This document shows positions 44,716 through 55,894 of a stretch of 64,000 bases of DNA, one piece after another. Both the position numbers and the translations under genes were made by a program. Below the pieces are notes generated by a model, which saw nothing but the letters and a program-made list of their open reading frames with translations, ran no database searches and was not told the DNA's origin. How positions within the stretch are numbered: position 1 is the first letter of the stretch; each line of letters opens with the position of its first letter. The stretch covers positions 2,418,001 through 2,482,000 of the forward strand of contig OY101117.1 in the NCBI GenBank assembly GCA_956465555.1, written 5' to 3'. The stretch is from Nitzschia sp. pyKryTriq1 (taxonomy: Eukaryota > Bacillariophyta > Bacillariophyceae > Bacillariales > Bacillariaceae).

Positions 44716-44786
44716 ACAGTAGTACCGGTACTAACTACCAGTAGTAGCTCTACCAGCTACCGGTACAGTACCAGGTGACAGTACAA
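44716..44786. repeat. GTAC palindrome cluster
   Basis: ACAGTAGTACCGGTACTA, ACCAGCTACCGGTACAGTA and CCAGGTGACAGTACAAG units. Confidence 0.6.
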
Positions 44787-45156
44787 GTAGAGCGGCGATT
44801 AGCATATGTACTGTATTTACAGTATTGACCGCTGAGTGGCCGGTGTGCTGTGATCGAATGAGTCCATAATGTTCAAACACGAATAATGTTTCATCTTTTC
44901 CATTCGTGGGAAATGACGAAAAAAGGGAAGATGACGCTTTCGAAAAGATGTCAACAAAATAAGGATTGCATTCTTCGCACCTGCATCCGCCAATCTCGTT
45001 TCTCAACCGCCCAACAACGACGACGACGAGCGACGACGCTCCTCCTTTCTCACATTCTCCACTTTTTCTGGACACAGTCAAGTTTGAAGTTTACTCTTGC
45101 ATACAGGCAGTAAATAAATAAAAGCCTACATTACTACTTGCAAACAATTGACCAGC

Positions 45157-46628
45157 ATGCTTCCCTCCATGTTAACACGCCAAGCTGCCTTCAAGTCGTC
45201 CGTCGTGGGCCGCCAGTTTTCGTCGGCTGCCGCCAAGACGAAGAATCGAAATGTCGTCGTCGTCGGTGGCGTCCGCCTTCCGTTCGCACAAACGTCGACG
45301 ATTTATCAGGACGAAATGGCGGTGGATCTGCAACGCCTAGCCATTACAGGTTTGTTGACTCAAACGGCTGTGCCCAAGGAAGTTATTGACTATGTCATCT
45401 GTGGTAATGTCATTCAAGAAGTTCGCACTAGTAACATTGCTCGCGAAGCAGCCATCAATGCTGGGCTGCCCTACTCTGTTTCGGCGCACACAATTGCTCA
45501 AGCGTGTATTTCGGCAAACGCCGCTATTGCCACTGGTGCCCAGCAAATCATGACGGGGCACGCTGATGTGGTCATGGCAGGTGGCTGTGAGACCTTTTCA
45601 GATGTTCCCATTCGCCTTACTCGTCCGATTCGACAAAAGTTGATCACGATGAACAAGGCCATGAAAAAGGGAGGTCCACTTGGTGCTATTCAGCACATGC
45701 TCAAGGGCTTGAAGATGAAAGATCTGGCTCTGGAAACCCCTGCCATTGCCAACTACACCACTGGTGAGGTCATGGGTGTCAGCTCGGACAAACTCAGCGC
45801 AAAGTTTGGAGTGTCCCGACAGGAACAAGATGAATTCACAGTGCGAAGTCACACACTCGCCCAAAAGGCACACGACTCGGGATTCTATAAGGATGAAATC
45901 ATTCCCTACAAAGGAAACACGGCTGAAAACGGCATCAAGGGGGATTCGACCATGGAATCCGTCGGCAAGCTCAAGCCAGCCTTTATCAAACCACACGGAA
46001 CTCACACTGCTGCCAACTCCAGCTTTTTGACTGACGGTGCGGCAATGAGTCTTTTGATGAGCGAGGAGAAAGCACTCGAACTGGGATACAAACCGTGGGC
46101 CTATGTTCGCGATTGGTCCTTCCGATCCTGCGATCCCTGGGATGAACTGCTTTTGGGACCCACCTACTGCACCGCTGACATCATGCAGCGCAACAACCTG
46201 ACCTTGTCGGATATGGGTGTATTGGAAATCCACGAAGGTAAGCACTTTCCGATCGATCGGTCTGCCATGTTTGAACGATGAACGCTGAAAACATCTCACC
46301 ACACTATTATTTGCTTCGTGCTGTACCACTGCTTCTCTTGCTCTCAGCGTTTGCCGGTCAAATTCTCTCGAATTTGGTCGCCATGGGCAGTGACAAATTT
46401 GCGGAAGAAAAGCTTGGCGGAAAGAAGATTGGAGATGTTGATATGGACAAGATGAACACAAAGGGAGGGTCACTGTCGATTGGGCACCCCTTTGGAGCAA
46501 CTGGATCGCGCTTGGTCACAACTGCGTCACGCCGTCTTCAGCAAGAAGGAGAACGATTTGCATTGTTGGCGGCTTGCGCCGATGGCGGTGCGGGACACGC
46601 TTGCTTGTTGGAGCGATATGATAACTAG
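45157..46628 (+). CDS. HADHB: trifunctional enzyme beta subunit / 3-ketoacyl-CoA thiolase (453 aa, 2 exons)
   Basis: Exons 45157-46237 and 46348-46628, joined in phase across a 110-nt intron. The frame is open to 45148 only through a TTG; the ATG at 45157 is the start. Residues 1-28 (R/S/A/Q-rich, no acid) look like a mitochondrial presequence. Thiolase catalytic residues are in place: Cys117 in QACISANAA, HEAFAGQIL across the splice, His407 in GHPFGATGS and Cys437 in CADGGAG. The HEAF form (rather than NEAF) and the loop after it match the HADHB beta subunit of the mitochondrial trifunctional protein, which does the last step of long-chain beta-oxidation. The alpha subunit is not in this window. 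Length is usual. Confidence 0.93.
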
Positions 46629-47727
46629 ACACTACATTCTACCGATGTTGTCTTTGGCAATACCAGAGGGCGGAGGGCTCGACTCATCACTGCATGGACG
46701 AGTACTTTTTTATTTTATAGCATTGCATCCATCCTGGAGTAGTAGACCAGCTTTCAATTTCATGGGTCAACGAGTATTTACCAATTCCACGTAGAGCAAG
46801 CGAAGTGAATGTCACCCGAGCTAGTAGATTGTAACATAATATGTTCTACGTGAGACTCCTCGGTACAACTAAAGAAACTGTGTGGACGCAACAAGCTGCT
46901 CCTCCTAATTAAAAATAGCATCGTCTGACCTGATTGCTTCCTTGTCGGGTGAACGCAAGTATAGTATGTCCTGTTGGTGCTATAGTGCTCTACTAGTACA
47001 GTAGAGAGACCATCTCTGTCCCTCTCATGTCTGTAAACGTATGTGTAGATATGTATACTGTACATGCATAATAGGCTCTACTAGTTTACTAGTATATCGT
47101 AAAGCAGCGAAAAAGTGCGCTGTCTAATTTAGTTACTACCCTCATAGTACTGCTACTACAGCAAGAAGAAGAAGAACAAACCACGAAAGAACAATCATGC
47201 AAGTAGTACTAGTACACTACTAGTACTTCTGAAGACAGCCGACAAATACCTGTCCCCTGGACGACTACTACTACATCGCCCCTCTCTCTCCCTCTCCCTC
47301 TACAAGTAGAGGTTTCGCCTACATCTCAATCGTCATGATGTGTTAGTAGGCGAATGTTAGACGATGGCGGCACTAATACTAGCTAGTAGTAGTACTAGGT
47401 TTGTATTGTGGTTCGATCTATTCTGCGCACCTCGATGATGGATTGTGCTCATGGGGGATCGGCCGCCGACTTCTCCATTTCAAATCGGGGTCAGCTGTAC
47501 CGGACGATTGATCCCTTCGTCGGAATTTCAAGTAGAGTGTGATGCAGCACACAGTACAGTGCTGGTACTGTCTGAACGAGAGAGTCGAGGGGGCAGACTT
47601 AGAGATCCCCATCCTGCAAGCACAACGCAACCCCCAACGAATCTAGCTCCACTACGCAACATGCTTCAATCTATGTCGATAATCCAGTGGCTGCTTTTGA
47701 TTTATTCTTAGTGTTAGGGGTAGTCGT
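46629..47727. other. convergent intergenic region, HADHB / RPL8
   Basis: About 1.1 kb with no supported gene. It holds the second copy of the 34-nt dispersed repeat (47093-47126) and many CTAGTA/TAGTAC words. Confidence 0.45.
47093..47126. repeat. 34-nt dispersed repeat, copy 2
   Basis: Matches 8977-9010 at 32 of 34 positions, same orientation. Confidence 0.6.
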
Positions 47728-48639
47728 TTAGTCCTTATCTTGCGCCGTTTTCTTAACACCTCGAAGACGTCCAGTCCGGCGGGCACCAATCAAACCAACC
47801 TTGCGACCAGCTGGGCGGTCCTTGGCAACACACGAAGAGTGACCAATGTGCTGGTGGTTACCTCCTCCGTGAGGATGCTCCACGGGATTTTTGGCAACAC
47901 CACGAATCTTGGGCCAGCAGTTTCGCTTCACGGAGTATTTGTGGTAGGCGCGCCCAGCCTTCAACAAGGGCTTGTCAGTACGGCCTCCACCGGCAACAAT
48001 ACCGATTTGGGCACGGACAGTCGAGGGCACAGTCTTCTTACCACCCGACGGCAGTCGCAGACGAGTAGTTCCCTTTTCTTCGTCGTGGGTGACGACAATG
48101 GCGAAGGCTCCAGAGCATCGTGCAAAGGCTCCGCGGTCTCCACGCTCAGACTCAATGTTGCAGACGATGGTACCCTCGGGGACAACGTTCAAAGGCAAGA
48201 CGTTTCCCACTGAAAGAGTGGCCTTCTTTCCGCAGTAAACGAATTGACCAGTGTACATACCCTCAGTACAGAGGAACAACTCCGTATCACGCTGGTATCG
48301 GTAGGCATTCAAAAATTGGACCTTGGCCACAGGGGCTCCTCGGCCAGGATCGTGAAGGATTTCCTTGACGACACCGCGAATGTAACCTTGCTTCTCAGCA
48401 TAGTCCAATGCTCGCAGCTTGACAGCACCCTTTCGGGTCCTGACGTGAGCCTTGAAGACGGTGGACTTACCCTTGCGTTGGGCCTGAAATCATCGATAGC
48501 GAAACGGTAGCAGCGACACAAACACCGAAAGAAAAACGAAACGAGTCAAACGAAAAGCACTGGGTAAGAATCATGCTTGAACGACTAGAAATATCTCACT
48601 ATGGCTACAGGAGGGACTTACTTGGACGTATTTACCCAT
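47728..48639 (-). CDS. RPL8: 60S ribosomal protein L8 (uL2), 257 aa, 2 exons
   Basis: Exon 1 (48639-48622) codes only MGKYVQ; exon 2 is 48483-47728, after a 138-nt intron, giving [16 protein letters not shown] and so on. The uL2 hallmark is intact: [16 protein letters not shown], with the histidine needed near the peptidyl-transferase centre. [14 protein letters not shown] and [20 protein letters not shown] are typical. It is a core protein of the cytosolic large subunit. The minute first exon with an intron just after it is common in ribosomal protein genes. It shares a 504-bp divergent promoter region with the primase gene. Confidence 0.97.
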
Positions 48640-49143
48640 GGTGAAACAGGTATCGACAGAAAGAAGTCGTTGTGCAAGAGCAACAACAACAAGAGTTGGG
48701 CGACGATGGTGGGCGGTAGCAGCGGTGGTCTTCCAACAAACTGCAAAGCATGGTGTGCGGAGACGACGAGGTGAGGCTACGAAGCTTCTGTACTGACGAC
48801 CACGTAAAGGAAATTTCGAGTAAGAGGTAAAGGAGGAATAAGTCAATCGGGTCAATTTTTGGAGAAAAGTCGAGTTAGTCGTCAATCATCCGTACGTTTG
48901 TTTGTCATATTTGGTGATTGTGGTGACCGTGTGACATCGTTCGAACGAGAACGCGCCGAAAAGTTGTCTGTCTCCGCCTTGTATCTTGCGGTCGGCCCTG
49001 GGTCGGCTACGTACCGGTAGCAATGACACGCGAACGAGAGCGGCAACAACAGAAGCTGTCGCCTTGGTAGCAAGTTCATTGTTTGCCCTCTGTACTTCCT
49101 TTATTGTTACCCTACAGTACAGTTTTCAGTCCTCTCTCCCACC
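48640..49143. promoter_or_regulatory. divergent promoter region, RPL8 / PRIM2
   Basis: 504 bp between the ATGs. No gene is supported in it. The 3' part on the plus side is pyrimidine-rich just before ACC-ATG at 49144. Confidence 0.45.
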
Positions 49144-50679
49144 ATGAATGTCGTCAAATCGAAATCATCGCGTGCGAATGCTTTGCCTAGAGTCAAGAGC
49201 GAAGTCCAGCCTGCCAAGGTCAATCTGTACCAGGAGATTCCAAACCTCGAAGTCAGTCTCGACGATTTTGAGGAGTTTGCTCTCGATCGTCTCAAGGTAC
49301 GAGCCATGGGCTACGTTGTTCCGCAACCTGATTGCTTATTTCAATTCACTGAGCTGACCACTCTTCGATTCTTCATTCTAATATTAATTTAGGTCTTGAA
49401 AATGTTCGAGCAGTTGAAACTTCGTCACGTCGACCAGTCTCAGTACAAGAAGCATCTCGACCCCTTGCTGGCTAGGATCAACAAGAATTCTACCAAGGAT
49501 TGGATCTCTCACTTTGTCTTGAGACTCGCCTACTGTCGCACGGAAGACTTGCGTCGTTGGTTCTTGGCCCAGGAAGTCGCTCTACTCAAGTGGCGCCTCG
49601 GTCACTCGGCGGCTGGATCGACCACTCAAGCGTTGGCAGATGTCTTGCCGGAAGCCAAGCTGATTCCTCAAAAGGAACTAGAAGCTTCCAAGTTGATGCC
49701 TCTTATCTTGGCGTCTACACCCAATATCAAGATTGATACTATGATTTATCAGGTTCCCTTTACCCACGCTTTGGACTTGGTGCAACATCGTCAAGTCTAC
49801 GTGCGACGAGGAATGGCGTACATTCCAGAGTCGAAACTCGTCCATTTGGTGACGGCTCGTTTTCGTGCTTCCTTGTCCCGGCAGCTGGTCCTGCTAAGTG
49901 CCGTTCCTACTACACCAGGTTTGCAGCGTACTCAGGGTTTTTTGAAGAATGTCGCCACAGTCCATGCCATCAAGGACCAGTTCCAGACCGACGGGGAGAA
50001 TCTCACGGACTTGAATGCCAGCAATGTCCCGGCACATGTCAAGCACATGCCTCTGTGCATGGCGCAATTGCAAATGGCGCTCCAGAAAGAAAAGCACTTG
50101 AAGCATTGGGGCCGACTTCAGTACGGTCTATTCCTCAAAGGAGCTGGGTTGTCGTTGGAGGATGCCTTGACGTATTTTGAAAGAATGTTTGTGGGCAAGG
50201 GATTCTCGAAAGAGTACGCCTACAACTGGAGACACATGTACGGAAAGGAAGGAAAGCGAGCCAACTATCCCCCGTATTCTTGCGCTAAGGTGATCAACAG
50301 TAATGCACCCAATGCCAATGAACATCATGGATGTCCCTTCAAACATGGAACCGTGCAAGAAGTTACTACTTTGTTGGGTCGTTTGGGAGTCAATCCGCAG
50401 CAACAAAAGGGGATTATTGCGCAACAACAATCACACAACTATCAGCTGGCCTGTGTCGAGCACTTTAAGGTTACCCACCCACTCGCGGAAAGCAATCCGA
50501 ACGTTCAAACAGACAATCTGGGCAATCACCCGAATGCATGGTTCCACGCCAGTGTAGCCTACGAAAAGGCGACCGGTAGTGGTGAGAGCAGCAACAAAGA
50601 TGGACCCCTTGCCATGACTACTTCTCCTGCTGGCAAAGAACTGGAAACTGCCAAGGGTGCCACGTCTGTCTCTCCCTAG
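49144..50679 (+). CDS. PRIM2: DNA primase large subunit (479 aa, 2 exons)
   Basis: Exons 49144-49296 and 49393-50679, in phase over a 96-nt intron (GTACGA...TTTAG). The N-terminal part (NLYQEIPNLEVSLDDFEEFALDRLKVLK) and WISHFVLRLAYCRTEDLRRWFLAQE are typical of PRIM2/Pri2. The four cysteines that hold the iron-sulfur cluster are in place: C273 (MPLCMAQL), C348 (YSCAKVI), C365 (HGCPFK) and C405 (LACVEHF). LKHWGRLQYGLFLKGAGLSLEDAL is the family motif in the C-terminal domain. It pairs with the catalytic subunit to start RNA primers with DNA polymerase alpha. The last 50 residues are low-complexity. Confidence 0.95.
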
Positions 50680-50848
50680 TAGAGCGATTGGAGATAGAGA
50701 GGAAGTGGACAATGTAGCCTTCCAGCGGCAGGGCATCTTGGGCAGGCTTTTGCGAAATAACTGTACTCTAGGGATGTGCAACCTTGAAATTTTTTGAGAC
50801 CAACGATAGTCTGCAAAAGCTACCTTGACAAACATCTAAAACGATATA

Positions 50849-52459
50849 CTATTGAGCACTTTTTATGCTGTGATCATTCGAGTACTGCCAGATTCCTTCC
50901 CACTCATTACCAATGAGATCTTTCAGCTGTCTATTGTACGGTCCAAAGATACGTTCCAGTAGCGCACGAACAGAGTCAGACATGGGCTCAACGCGATCGT
51001 AAGCGTGTTTGTGATGTTCTTCAAAAGTTTCCGGCAGTTCGTGTGGGAGATTCAAAAAATCCAACACTTTGAGGTAAGTACTCTCTGTGTCCGCTTTCAT
51101 GTCCTCCGACTTCAGAACGAGCCATCGGAGAGGCTGATTCTTCGCCTTGTACGCTTCGATCCAGTGCCGCAGTTGAATGGCATACAAACTTCGACCGATG
51201 GGCATTTCAGTGCCCAATTTCGTGTACACTTTCCAAGCCTCGCTTTCCTTCGCCGAGCCATAATATAGCTCACGTTCGCTGTCCGTGGCATTCTCTTGCA
51301 ACAATACGCCCAACTCTAGAAGAGTATCGTAGTCCCTCTGGATATATTCGTCGAACGTTTTTCCAAGTCGAATAGATGATATAGTGATGTTCTTGGTGTG
51401 ACTTGCGCCCATATTATACTGACTATACGCTCGACTGATCGGTTCACGCAACAAGACCAGTAGCCGGGCCCAGGGACAGAGGCACAAAATTCGGTATGGA
51501 ACGCGATCACTTTTGGGCAAATACATGGGGGTAGCATCCAGTACGTGCATGTTTGGATGTAATCTTAGATCATCAATCCCGGAGCGATTCATAGCACTTT
51601 TAATGTGTTGTAAGTAGTGACTTCGTGCTCGTTCTTGGTCAATGCCCTCAAAGTCATTGTTGTAATAATCCATCCGCTCGGATAGGAAGTGCAATTCTTT
51701 GCGGGTTGGAACAATTTGGCTATGTGAGTACAGATAGGTGGCCAGAGCAGAAGAGCCCGCCTTTTGGGCTCCTATAATCAAAGCGTAGGGCGCCCGGTAG
51801 TGCCATTCTTCCAATTTCTGACTGGATGGTATACATGTGTGGTTGTCCATCTGTGGCCACCGACTGGTCGGGATGGCCTTAAATGCCATATTTGGGTACT
51901 TGTGTTTGATGTTTCTCACAAATGGAATACTAGACGCATTGAACCCGCGATACATTTCTTCTCTGGTAAGGTCTTCGCGATATTTTGGCAATTTCTTCCC
52001 TTTTTTGGCCCCCTTGAGTGTTCTGCTCCCCCCACCGGTGGAGTGTCTAGAAAATACCGGTACTGTGATGCCACCACCAAGATTTTTCAATTCCTTCCCA
52101 GCCATGCCTGATACAACCTGATCCTCGCGCTGCTCCAAGCCGGACGCGTATCGAAACCCCTCGTGCTTTTTGCCTTGCTTTGTTTTACTGGCCTCGAGAA
52201 TGTCTGGCAGTTCGAGAGATAGCTCCAGTGAAAGATGGTTATCCCGAAGTCGCCAATGAAAATGGAATATTTGAAGGACTGCAAAGAGGAATGATAGCAA
52301 AAGAAGTCCAGCTAAACGACAACTGCTGCGAGTGCTAGTGGTGCGGGCCGCATGCCGATGGGCAGCGCTTTTACTATCGGCCCCCTTCAGTCCGTTGACC
52401 TCAGTGACCGGACGACTCGTCGCCGTCGTCGTCGTCCCCGCTGATATCGACCCGTTCAT
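50849..52459 (-). CDS. type II membrane sulfotransferase, heparan/carbohydrate-type (536 aa)
   Basis: The frame is open from 52468 only through a TTG; the ATG at 52459 is the start. A basic cytosolic tail precedes one membrane helix (~49-67, LAGLLLLSFLFAVLQIFHF). The PAPS 5' loop is IIGAQKAGSSAL (228-239), with Lys233; the 3'-phosphate segment is LVLLREPISRAYSQYNM (R-x-P-x-x-R-x-x-S-x-Y). The LLNRI-type C-terminal pattern and KHAYDRVEPMSDSVRALLERIF fit the Sulfotransfer_1 fold. It is likely Golgi-resident and acts on a polysaccharide; the acceptor is unknown. This is a different subfamily from the sulfotransferase at 43104. No introns. Confidence 0.85.
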   Translation of the reverse strand: MNGSISAGTTTTATSRPVTEVNGLKGADSKSAAHRHAARTTSTRSSCRLAGLLLLSFLFAVLQIFHFHWRLRDNHLSLELSLELPDILEASKTKQGKKHEGFRYASGLEQREDQVVSGMAGKELKNLGGGITVPVFSRHSTGGGSRTLKGAKKGKKLPKYREDLTREEMYRGFNASSIPFVRNIKHKYPNMAFKAIPTSRWPQMDNHTCIPSSQKLEEWHYRAPYALIIGAQKAGSSALATYLYSHSQIVPTRKELHFLSERMDYYNNDFEGIDQERARSHYLQHIKSAMNRSGIDDLRLHPNMHVLDATPMYLPKSDRVPYRILCLCPWARLLVLLREPISRAYSQYNMGASHTKNITISSIRLGKTFDEYIQRDYDTLLELGVLLQENATDSERELYYGSAKESEAWKVYTKLGTEMPIGRSLYAIQLRHWIEAYKAKNQPLRWLVLKSEDMKADTESTYLKVLDFLNLPHELPETFEEHHKHAYDRVEPMSDSVRALLERIFGPYNRQLKDLIGNEWEGIWQYSNDHSIKSAQ

Positions 52460-52985
52460 GGCGGACAAGAGAAATTGATAGCGCCAGATGTACTCGTAGA
52501 CGAACCCAGCCCCAACCCCTACTCGTAGACGTACTTGCTATATGATAGCTTGTTGGAAGGTGGGAAAGTCGTCACTTGAACAAGACGAAAACACTTTCAA
52601 AACTTTGGCGCGAGAGAGGGCTTGAAGCTTGAAAAAAAGCGAAGACGAGTAGTTACAGTATAAAAGAGCGCATCCAGCAATCGTACAGTACTCATAGTAC
52701 CTGGTACCAGTACAACTACCTTGAGAGGATCGGACCTCGAACGACCGTTAAGTACATAAAATTTATTCATACATGTATATAAAACATTTCCAAAAATCCC
52801 CGTCTTGACACATTACTTTTTGGAGCACAAGATACAAGATGATTGATGCGGTTGCATAACTTTTGCATTCGGCTATGATGAAGTATTGATGAACATCAAA
52901 TCAAAAAGTTATTCAATGGCATTGTCTTCCTTTGTTGTCAACATTCGAGTCATCGAACGAAGTCCCCCCAAAAAGTGAACTTCTG
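52460..52985. other. intergenic region upstream of the second sulfotransferase
   Basis: Promoter side of the sulfotransferase. A GTAC palindrome cluster lies at 52682-52716 (GTACAGTACTCATAGTACCT). No gene supported. Confidence 0.45.
52682..52716. repeat. GTAC palindrome cluster
   Basis: GTACAGTAC and AGTACCTGGTACCAGTAC units. Confidence 0.6.
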
Positions 52986-53370
52986 ATCTGCGCATTGCAA
53001 TACACACGGTCTACGCGACTCGTACGACCAAATATGATTCGCACTTTCCAAGTCCAGCACATTTCAAGTCCAAGACATGGACGACGAAGACCCTCTAGCA
53101 GGAATCCTCGTCAACGCAGTAGCCTTCGCAGTAAGAGCTACCGTCCACACCACAACTCAAGGAGCAACCCCAATGCAACTCGTGTTCGGACGAGACGCTA
53201 TTATGAACATCCAATTCGAAGCAAATTGGAAACTGATCAAGGATCGCAAACAGAAACTTATCAAACAAAACAACGCGCGAGAGAACTCGAAGCGAATTCC
53301 CCATAACTACCAAGTCGGGGACGAAATCCTCATAAAACAGGATCAAAACACAAAATTCGGAACTGTTTGT
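52986..53370 (+). mobile_element. LTR-retroelement integrase C-terminal remnant, frameshifted
   Basis: The frame from 53077 reads AFAVRATVHTTTQGATPMQL, then VFGRD and HNYQVGDEILIK, typical of the end of the integrase in Ty3-type diatom retroelements. The preceding 90 bases, in another frame (NMIRTFQVQ), continue the same protein; a short imperfect duplication (TTTCCAAGTCCA / TTTCAAGTCCAA) at 53045-53072 shifts the frame. Only about 120 codons remain. The sequence past 53370 is T- and G-rich and may be an LTR end. Not functional. Confidence 0.7.
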
Positions 53371-53581
53371 GGGTCCCTTTCTTGTGTTGTGCTGTCTCGT
53401 CACTCTCTTGTGTTTCTGCTGTCTTGTGTTTTATTTCTGGTCGGAGGGAGGGAGAACCGAGAGAGCGAGCGAAGGTTCTCCCCGGACGACGGACAGACAT
53501 GTGTCCGGTTGACGTACGGACAAGGAGCGCTGATATGTAACCCCTCCTAAATAAAAAAAAGTGTTAAGTGATGAAGATACA
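53371..53581. other. junction of retroelement and Crypton-like remnants
   Basis: About 210 bp with TTGTG/CTTGTG repeats and GAGGGAGGGAGAAC, ending in CCCCTCCTAAATAAAAAAAAG. This may be LTR sequence of the retroelement abutting the recombinase frame. No gene. Confidence 0.3.
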
Positions 53582-54535
53582 TTATATATGCCGTGATCGA
53601 GCATCGCCAGCCTCACCTTCGGGAATTTGCGTAATCATGAGGAATAAGGGATGCACATCTTCCTGCTTCTTCACGGTGAGACCCATGAAATCACTGAGTT
53701 CCGCTTTGTACAGTGATTCCGCGCGCAAAATACCAGCAGTAGTAAAGAGAAAAACAAAGCGATTTCGAAGCCAACCAGCAGCCCCCCTTGCACGTTCCAT
53801 GGCTCGTCGCCACAGTTCGTTCTCAACGCTGTCAAATTTCTCTACTGCCTGATAAGGGGCGAACTCTTTATTTACCTTTTCCGCGCAGTTCTCCCTATCC
53901 TGCCTGGCCTTGCGCTTTTCAACCTGTTTCACCAATTTCCTCGTATCCAAGGTCCAGATCATTTCCCAAGGCAAATTTGTCCAATCCTTGGCTACATGCT
54001 CGTGGTGTATGCGTTTGATAAAGGCCTGGTACTGTTGTACAGCACTTTTACCAAGGCCATTCTCTGGCTGGGGGATAGGAGTAGCCCCAGTAGAGTCAGC
54101 AGCTGCTGCACGGTAGTGCACTAAATACTCCTGGAGCACACGGTCGTAGTCAACTGGGTCAAAATTGGGCTGCAGGCGAGTCTTTTTTGAACGAAAGACT
54201 TGGTAAAACATAAAAGAATATACTTTTTCTTTCGTCAAACTAGTGGGAAAGGCAATATTTTCTGGCTGTGTGTGATCACAATAAGCCTGCCACTCCTTGC
54301 AAACTCTTTTGTAGATTTCTTTAGTAGAACCAGGCAAGGTCTGCTCCGTCACAACATGTGCAATTTCTTGCAGACGAACTTGTTGTTCTATTACTAGTGG
54401 ATGGGGAGGCATTTCAGCAGCGGGACTAGCTACAGTACTGGTACCTTGTGGAGAGGCTAGTGGAGATGGAGAGTACATACCGGCACTACTACCTCTACTC
54501 CCTGGTGATGAAAAGGCTAGTTGGCGACTCGTCAT
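53582..54535 (-). mobile_element. Crypton-type tyrosine-recombinase fragment (317 codons)
   Basis: The frame extends to 54670 only from a GTG; the first ATG is 54535. After a Ser-rich N-terminus, about residues 50-300 are helical and end in FVFLFTTAGILRAESLYKAE then LSDFMGL, matching the first catalytic-Arg segment (L-R-x-x-x-L) of Crypton/Ndc10-type tyrosine recombinases. The part that should carry the H-x-x-R and the catalytic Tyr is missing: the frame stops after IPEGEAGDARSRHI, where the retroelement remnant begins. I read it as a Crypton copy cut short by a later insertion or deletion. Alternative: an exon of a larger gene, since AAGGTGAGG at the end is a possible splice donor. Confidence 0.6.
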
Positions 54536-54737
54536 TTTTATTGTTGTGTCATCGTCGCTGGTTCTCCTTTTCTGGGATTGGATTGAAGTTTCGGTTGTCC
54601 CCCAAAGATGGCTCGAAGCACGCCCGCCACATTGGGAAATCCGAGTCGCCACGTGTCTCCAATGAATCACATATGCCTCATCAACGTTGCTGGTTGGCGC
54701 TGAAAAGATTATTCAGGTCTGTACTTCGCTCGTAGAG

Positions 54738-54806
54738 GTTTAATAAGTAAGAATATTGGCCTCTCGCATGCTGTTTTGATGTTAAATAAGTAGTATTATT
54801 GGCCTC
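54738..54806. repeat. imperfect direct repeat pair, 26 nt, 43-bp period
   Basis: GTT(T/A)AATAAGTA...ATTGGCCTC occurs at 54738-54763 and 54781-54806 (22 of 26 match), beside the Crypton-like fragment; a candidate element end. Confidence 0.5.
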
Positions 54807-55313
54807 AAAATTTTGCCGGAGTGGCAAAACTGGCAAAAAAAATTTGCCGGGGCGATTCTTAAGTACGTATCATATTGCCTTCAAGATGCGAAATAGCCTT
54901 TACTACTTATTGATCCAATACCACTACAGCACAGGTACTGTCTACCGTAGTCAGTAGACTTCCAGACTGTACAGTACAGTAATGGTACATACGTGTAGTG
55001 ATACCCACGTACGGACCGACCCCTCCACATAAGTCAAAAGTCATAACCACGAACAGCTCAAAATGCCTGCAGAAATGCTTCGTAGAATGTGTACCAGAAC
55101 CGATGAAAACAAAACCACCAGAGGACCAAGGAAGATGTCCGAGGAATTCTTCTGCGCTTTACGAGTATTCCTCCTCGCCGCCGCCGCCATTCCTCTTCGC
55201 TCATTTCCACAACGTGCGTTTTTTTCCTGAACAGCACACAACCTTCGACTGCATCTCCGGCGGTTCTCACCGCGCCCCACACTTCCTTTTTACCTCATAC
55301 CGGTACTGGGCTT

Positions 55314-55347
55314 GACACACAACACAACACAACACAACACAACACAA
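55314..55347. repeat. (AACAC)n microsatellite
   Basis: Six or more AACAC/ACACA units in the 5' flank, 10 bp before the ATG at 55358. Confidence 0.8.
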
Positions 55348-55357
55348 TACCTCTACA

Positions 55358-55894
55358 ATGGTGAAACGAACCCTACTAGTAGATAACAATGTCCAACCCA
55401 TCGGTGTGCCTGCCAACAAGAAAGGCTTCAAAAGGCGACGGACCGATGAGTTCTTGGAAAAGACCTCCAATTTTGATAGTGCCATGAGGACATGTCGGTT
55501 CTTCGAGACACATCTTGCCCAAGACAATAATACCCTATCTTCATCATCCTCGTCACCATCGACGGATTCGATCCGGACTAGCCTGAGGCAATCCATGCTA
55601 ACTTTTGAATTGGAGCACCGATCCTATTGCTCGGTGATGAGAGAAGAAGCCCGAAGCGCCATTCAGTTACAAGAGTCATTCCGGTGTCTCTCGTCTGGAA
55701 TCGATTCTGAGGACGATTCTTCGAGGCCGTGCTTGAATCGACACAACGATAGCGCTCGTCCTCCTCCGTTGAGTATGTTGAATCTAGGACCCGAAGTCAA
55801 TCATTTTCTGAAGCAAAGCATCTCTGCCTTTGCTGGAGTCCCATCGAGCAACGACTTGCAAGACTGGCAAAGCTTGGATTCGCTGTTACGATGA
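55358..55894 (+). CDS. hypothetical protein, 178 aa
   Basis: Intronless frame from an ATG. I do not recognise a family. The N-terminus has a basic KKGFKRRRTDEF stretch that could be a nuclear signal. The middle is Ser-rich (SSSSSSPSTDS), followed by an amphipathic helix (SIRTSLRQSMLTFELEHRSY). The C-terminus is globular-looking (NHFLKQSISAFAG, LQDWQSLDSLLR). No membrane or zinc motif. Codon use is even; probably real. Confidence 0.6.
   Translation: MVKRTLLVDNNVQPIGVPANKKGFKRRRTDEFLEKTSNFDSAMRTCRFFETHLAQDNNTLSSSSSSPSTDSIRTSLRQSMLTFELEHRSYCSVMREEARSAIQLQESFRCLSSGIDSEDDSSRPCLNRHNDSARPPPLSMLNLGPEVNHFLKQSISAFAGVPSSNDLQDWQSLDSLLR

Larger units (their letters stand above)
44412..45156. promoter_or_regulatory. 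divergent promoter region, sulfotransferase / HADHB
   Basis: About 745 bp between divergent starts. It contains a (GAT)n run at 44446-44474 and a GTAC palindrome cluster at 44716-44786. No gene supported. Confidence 0.4.
54536..55357. other. intergenic region after the Crypton-like fragment
   Basis: About 0.8 kb with no supported gene. It holds an imperfect direct repeat (54738-54763 and 54781-54806), a TTTGCCGG/GGCAAA inverted stretch (54810-54850) and an (AACAC)n run just before the next ATG. Confidence 0.45.

Noticed and set aside
45598-46500. 300-codon minus-strand frame
   Set aside because: Antisense shadow of the HADHB thiolase gene and its intron.
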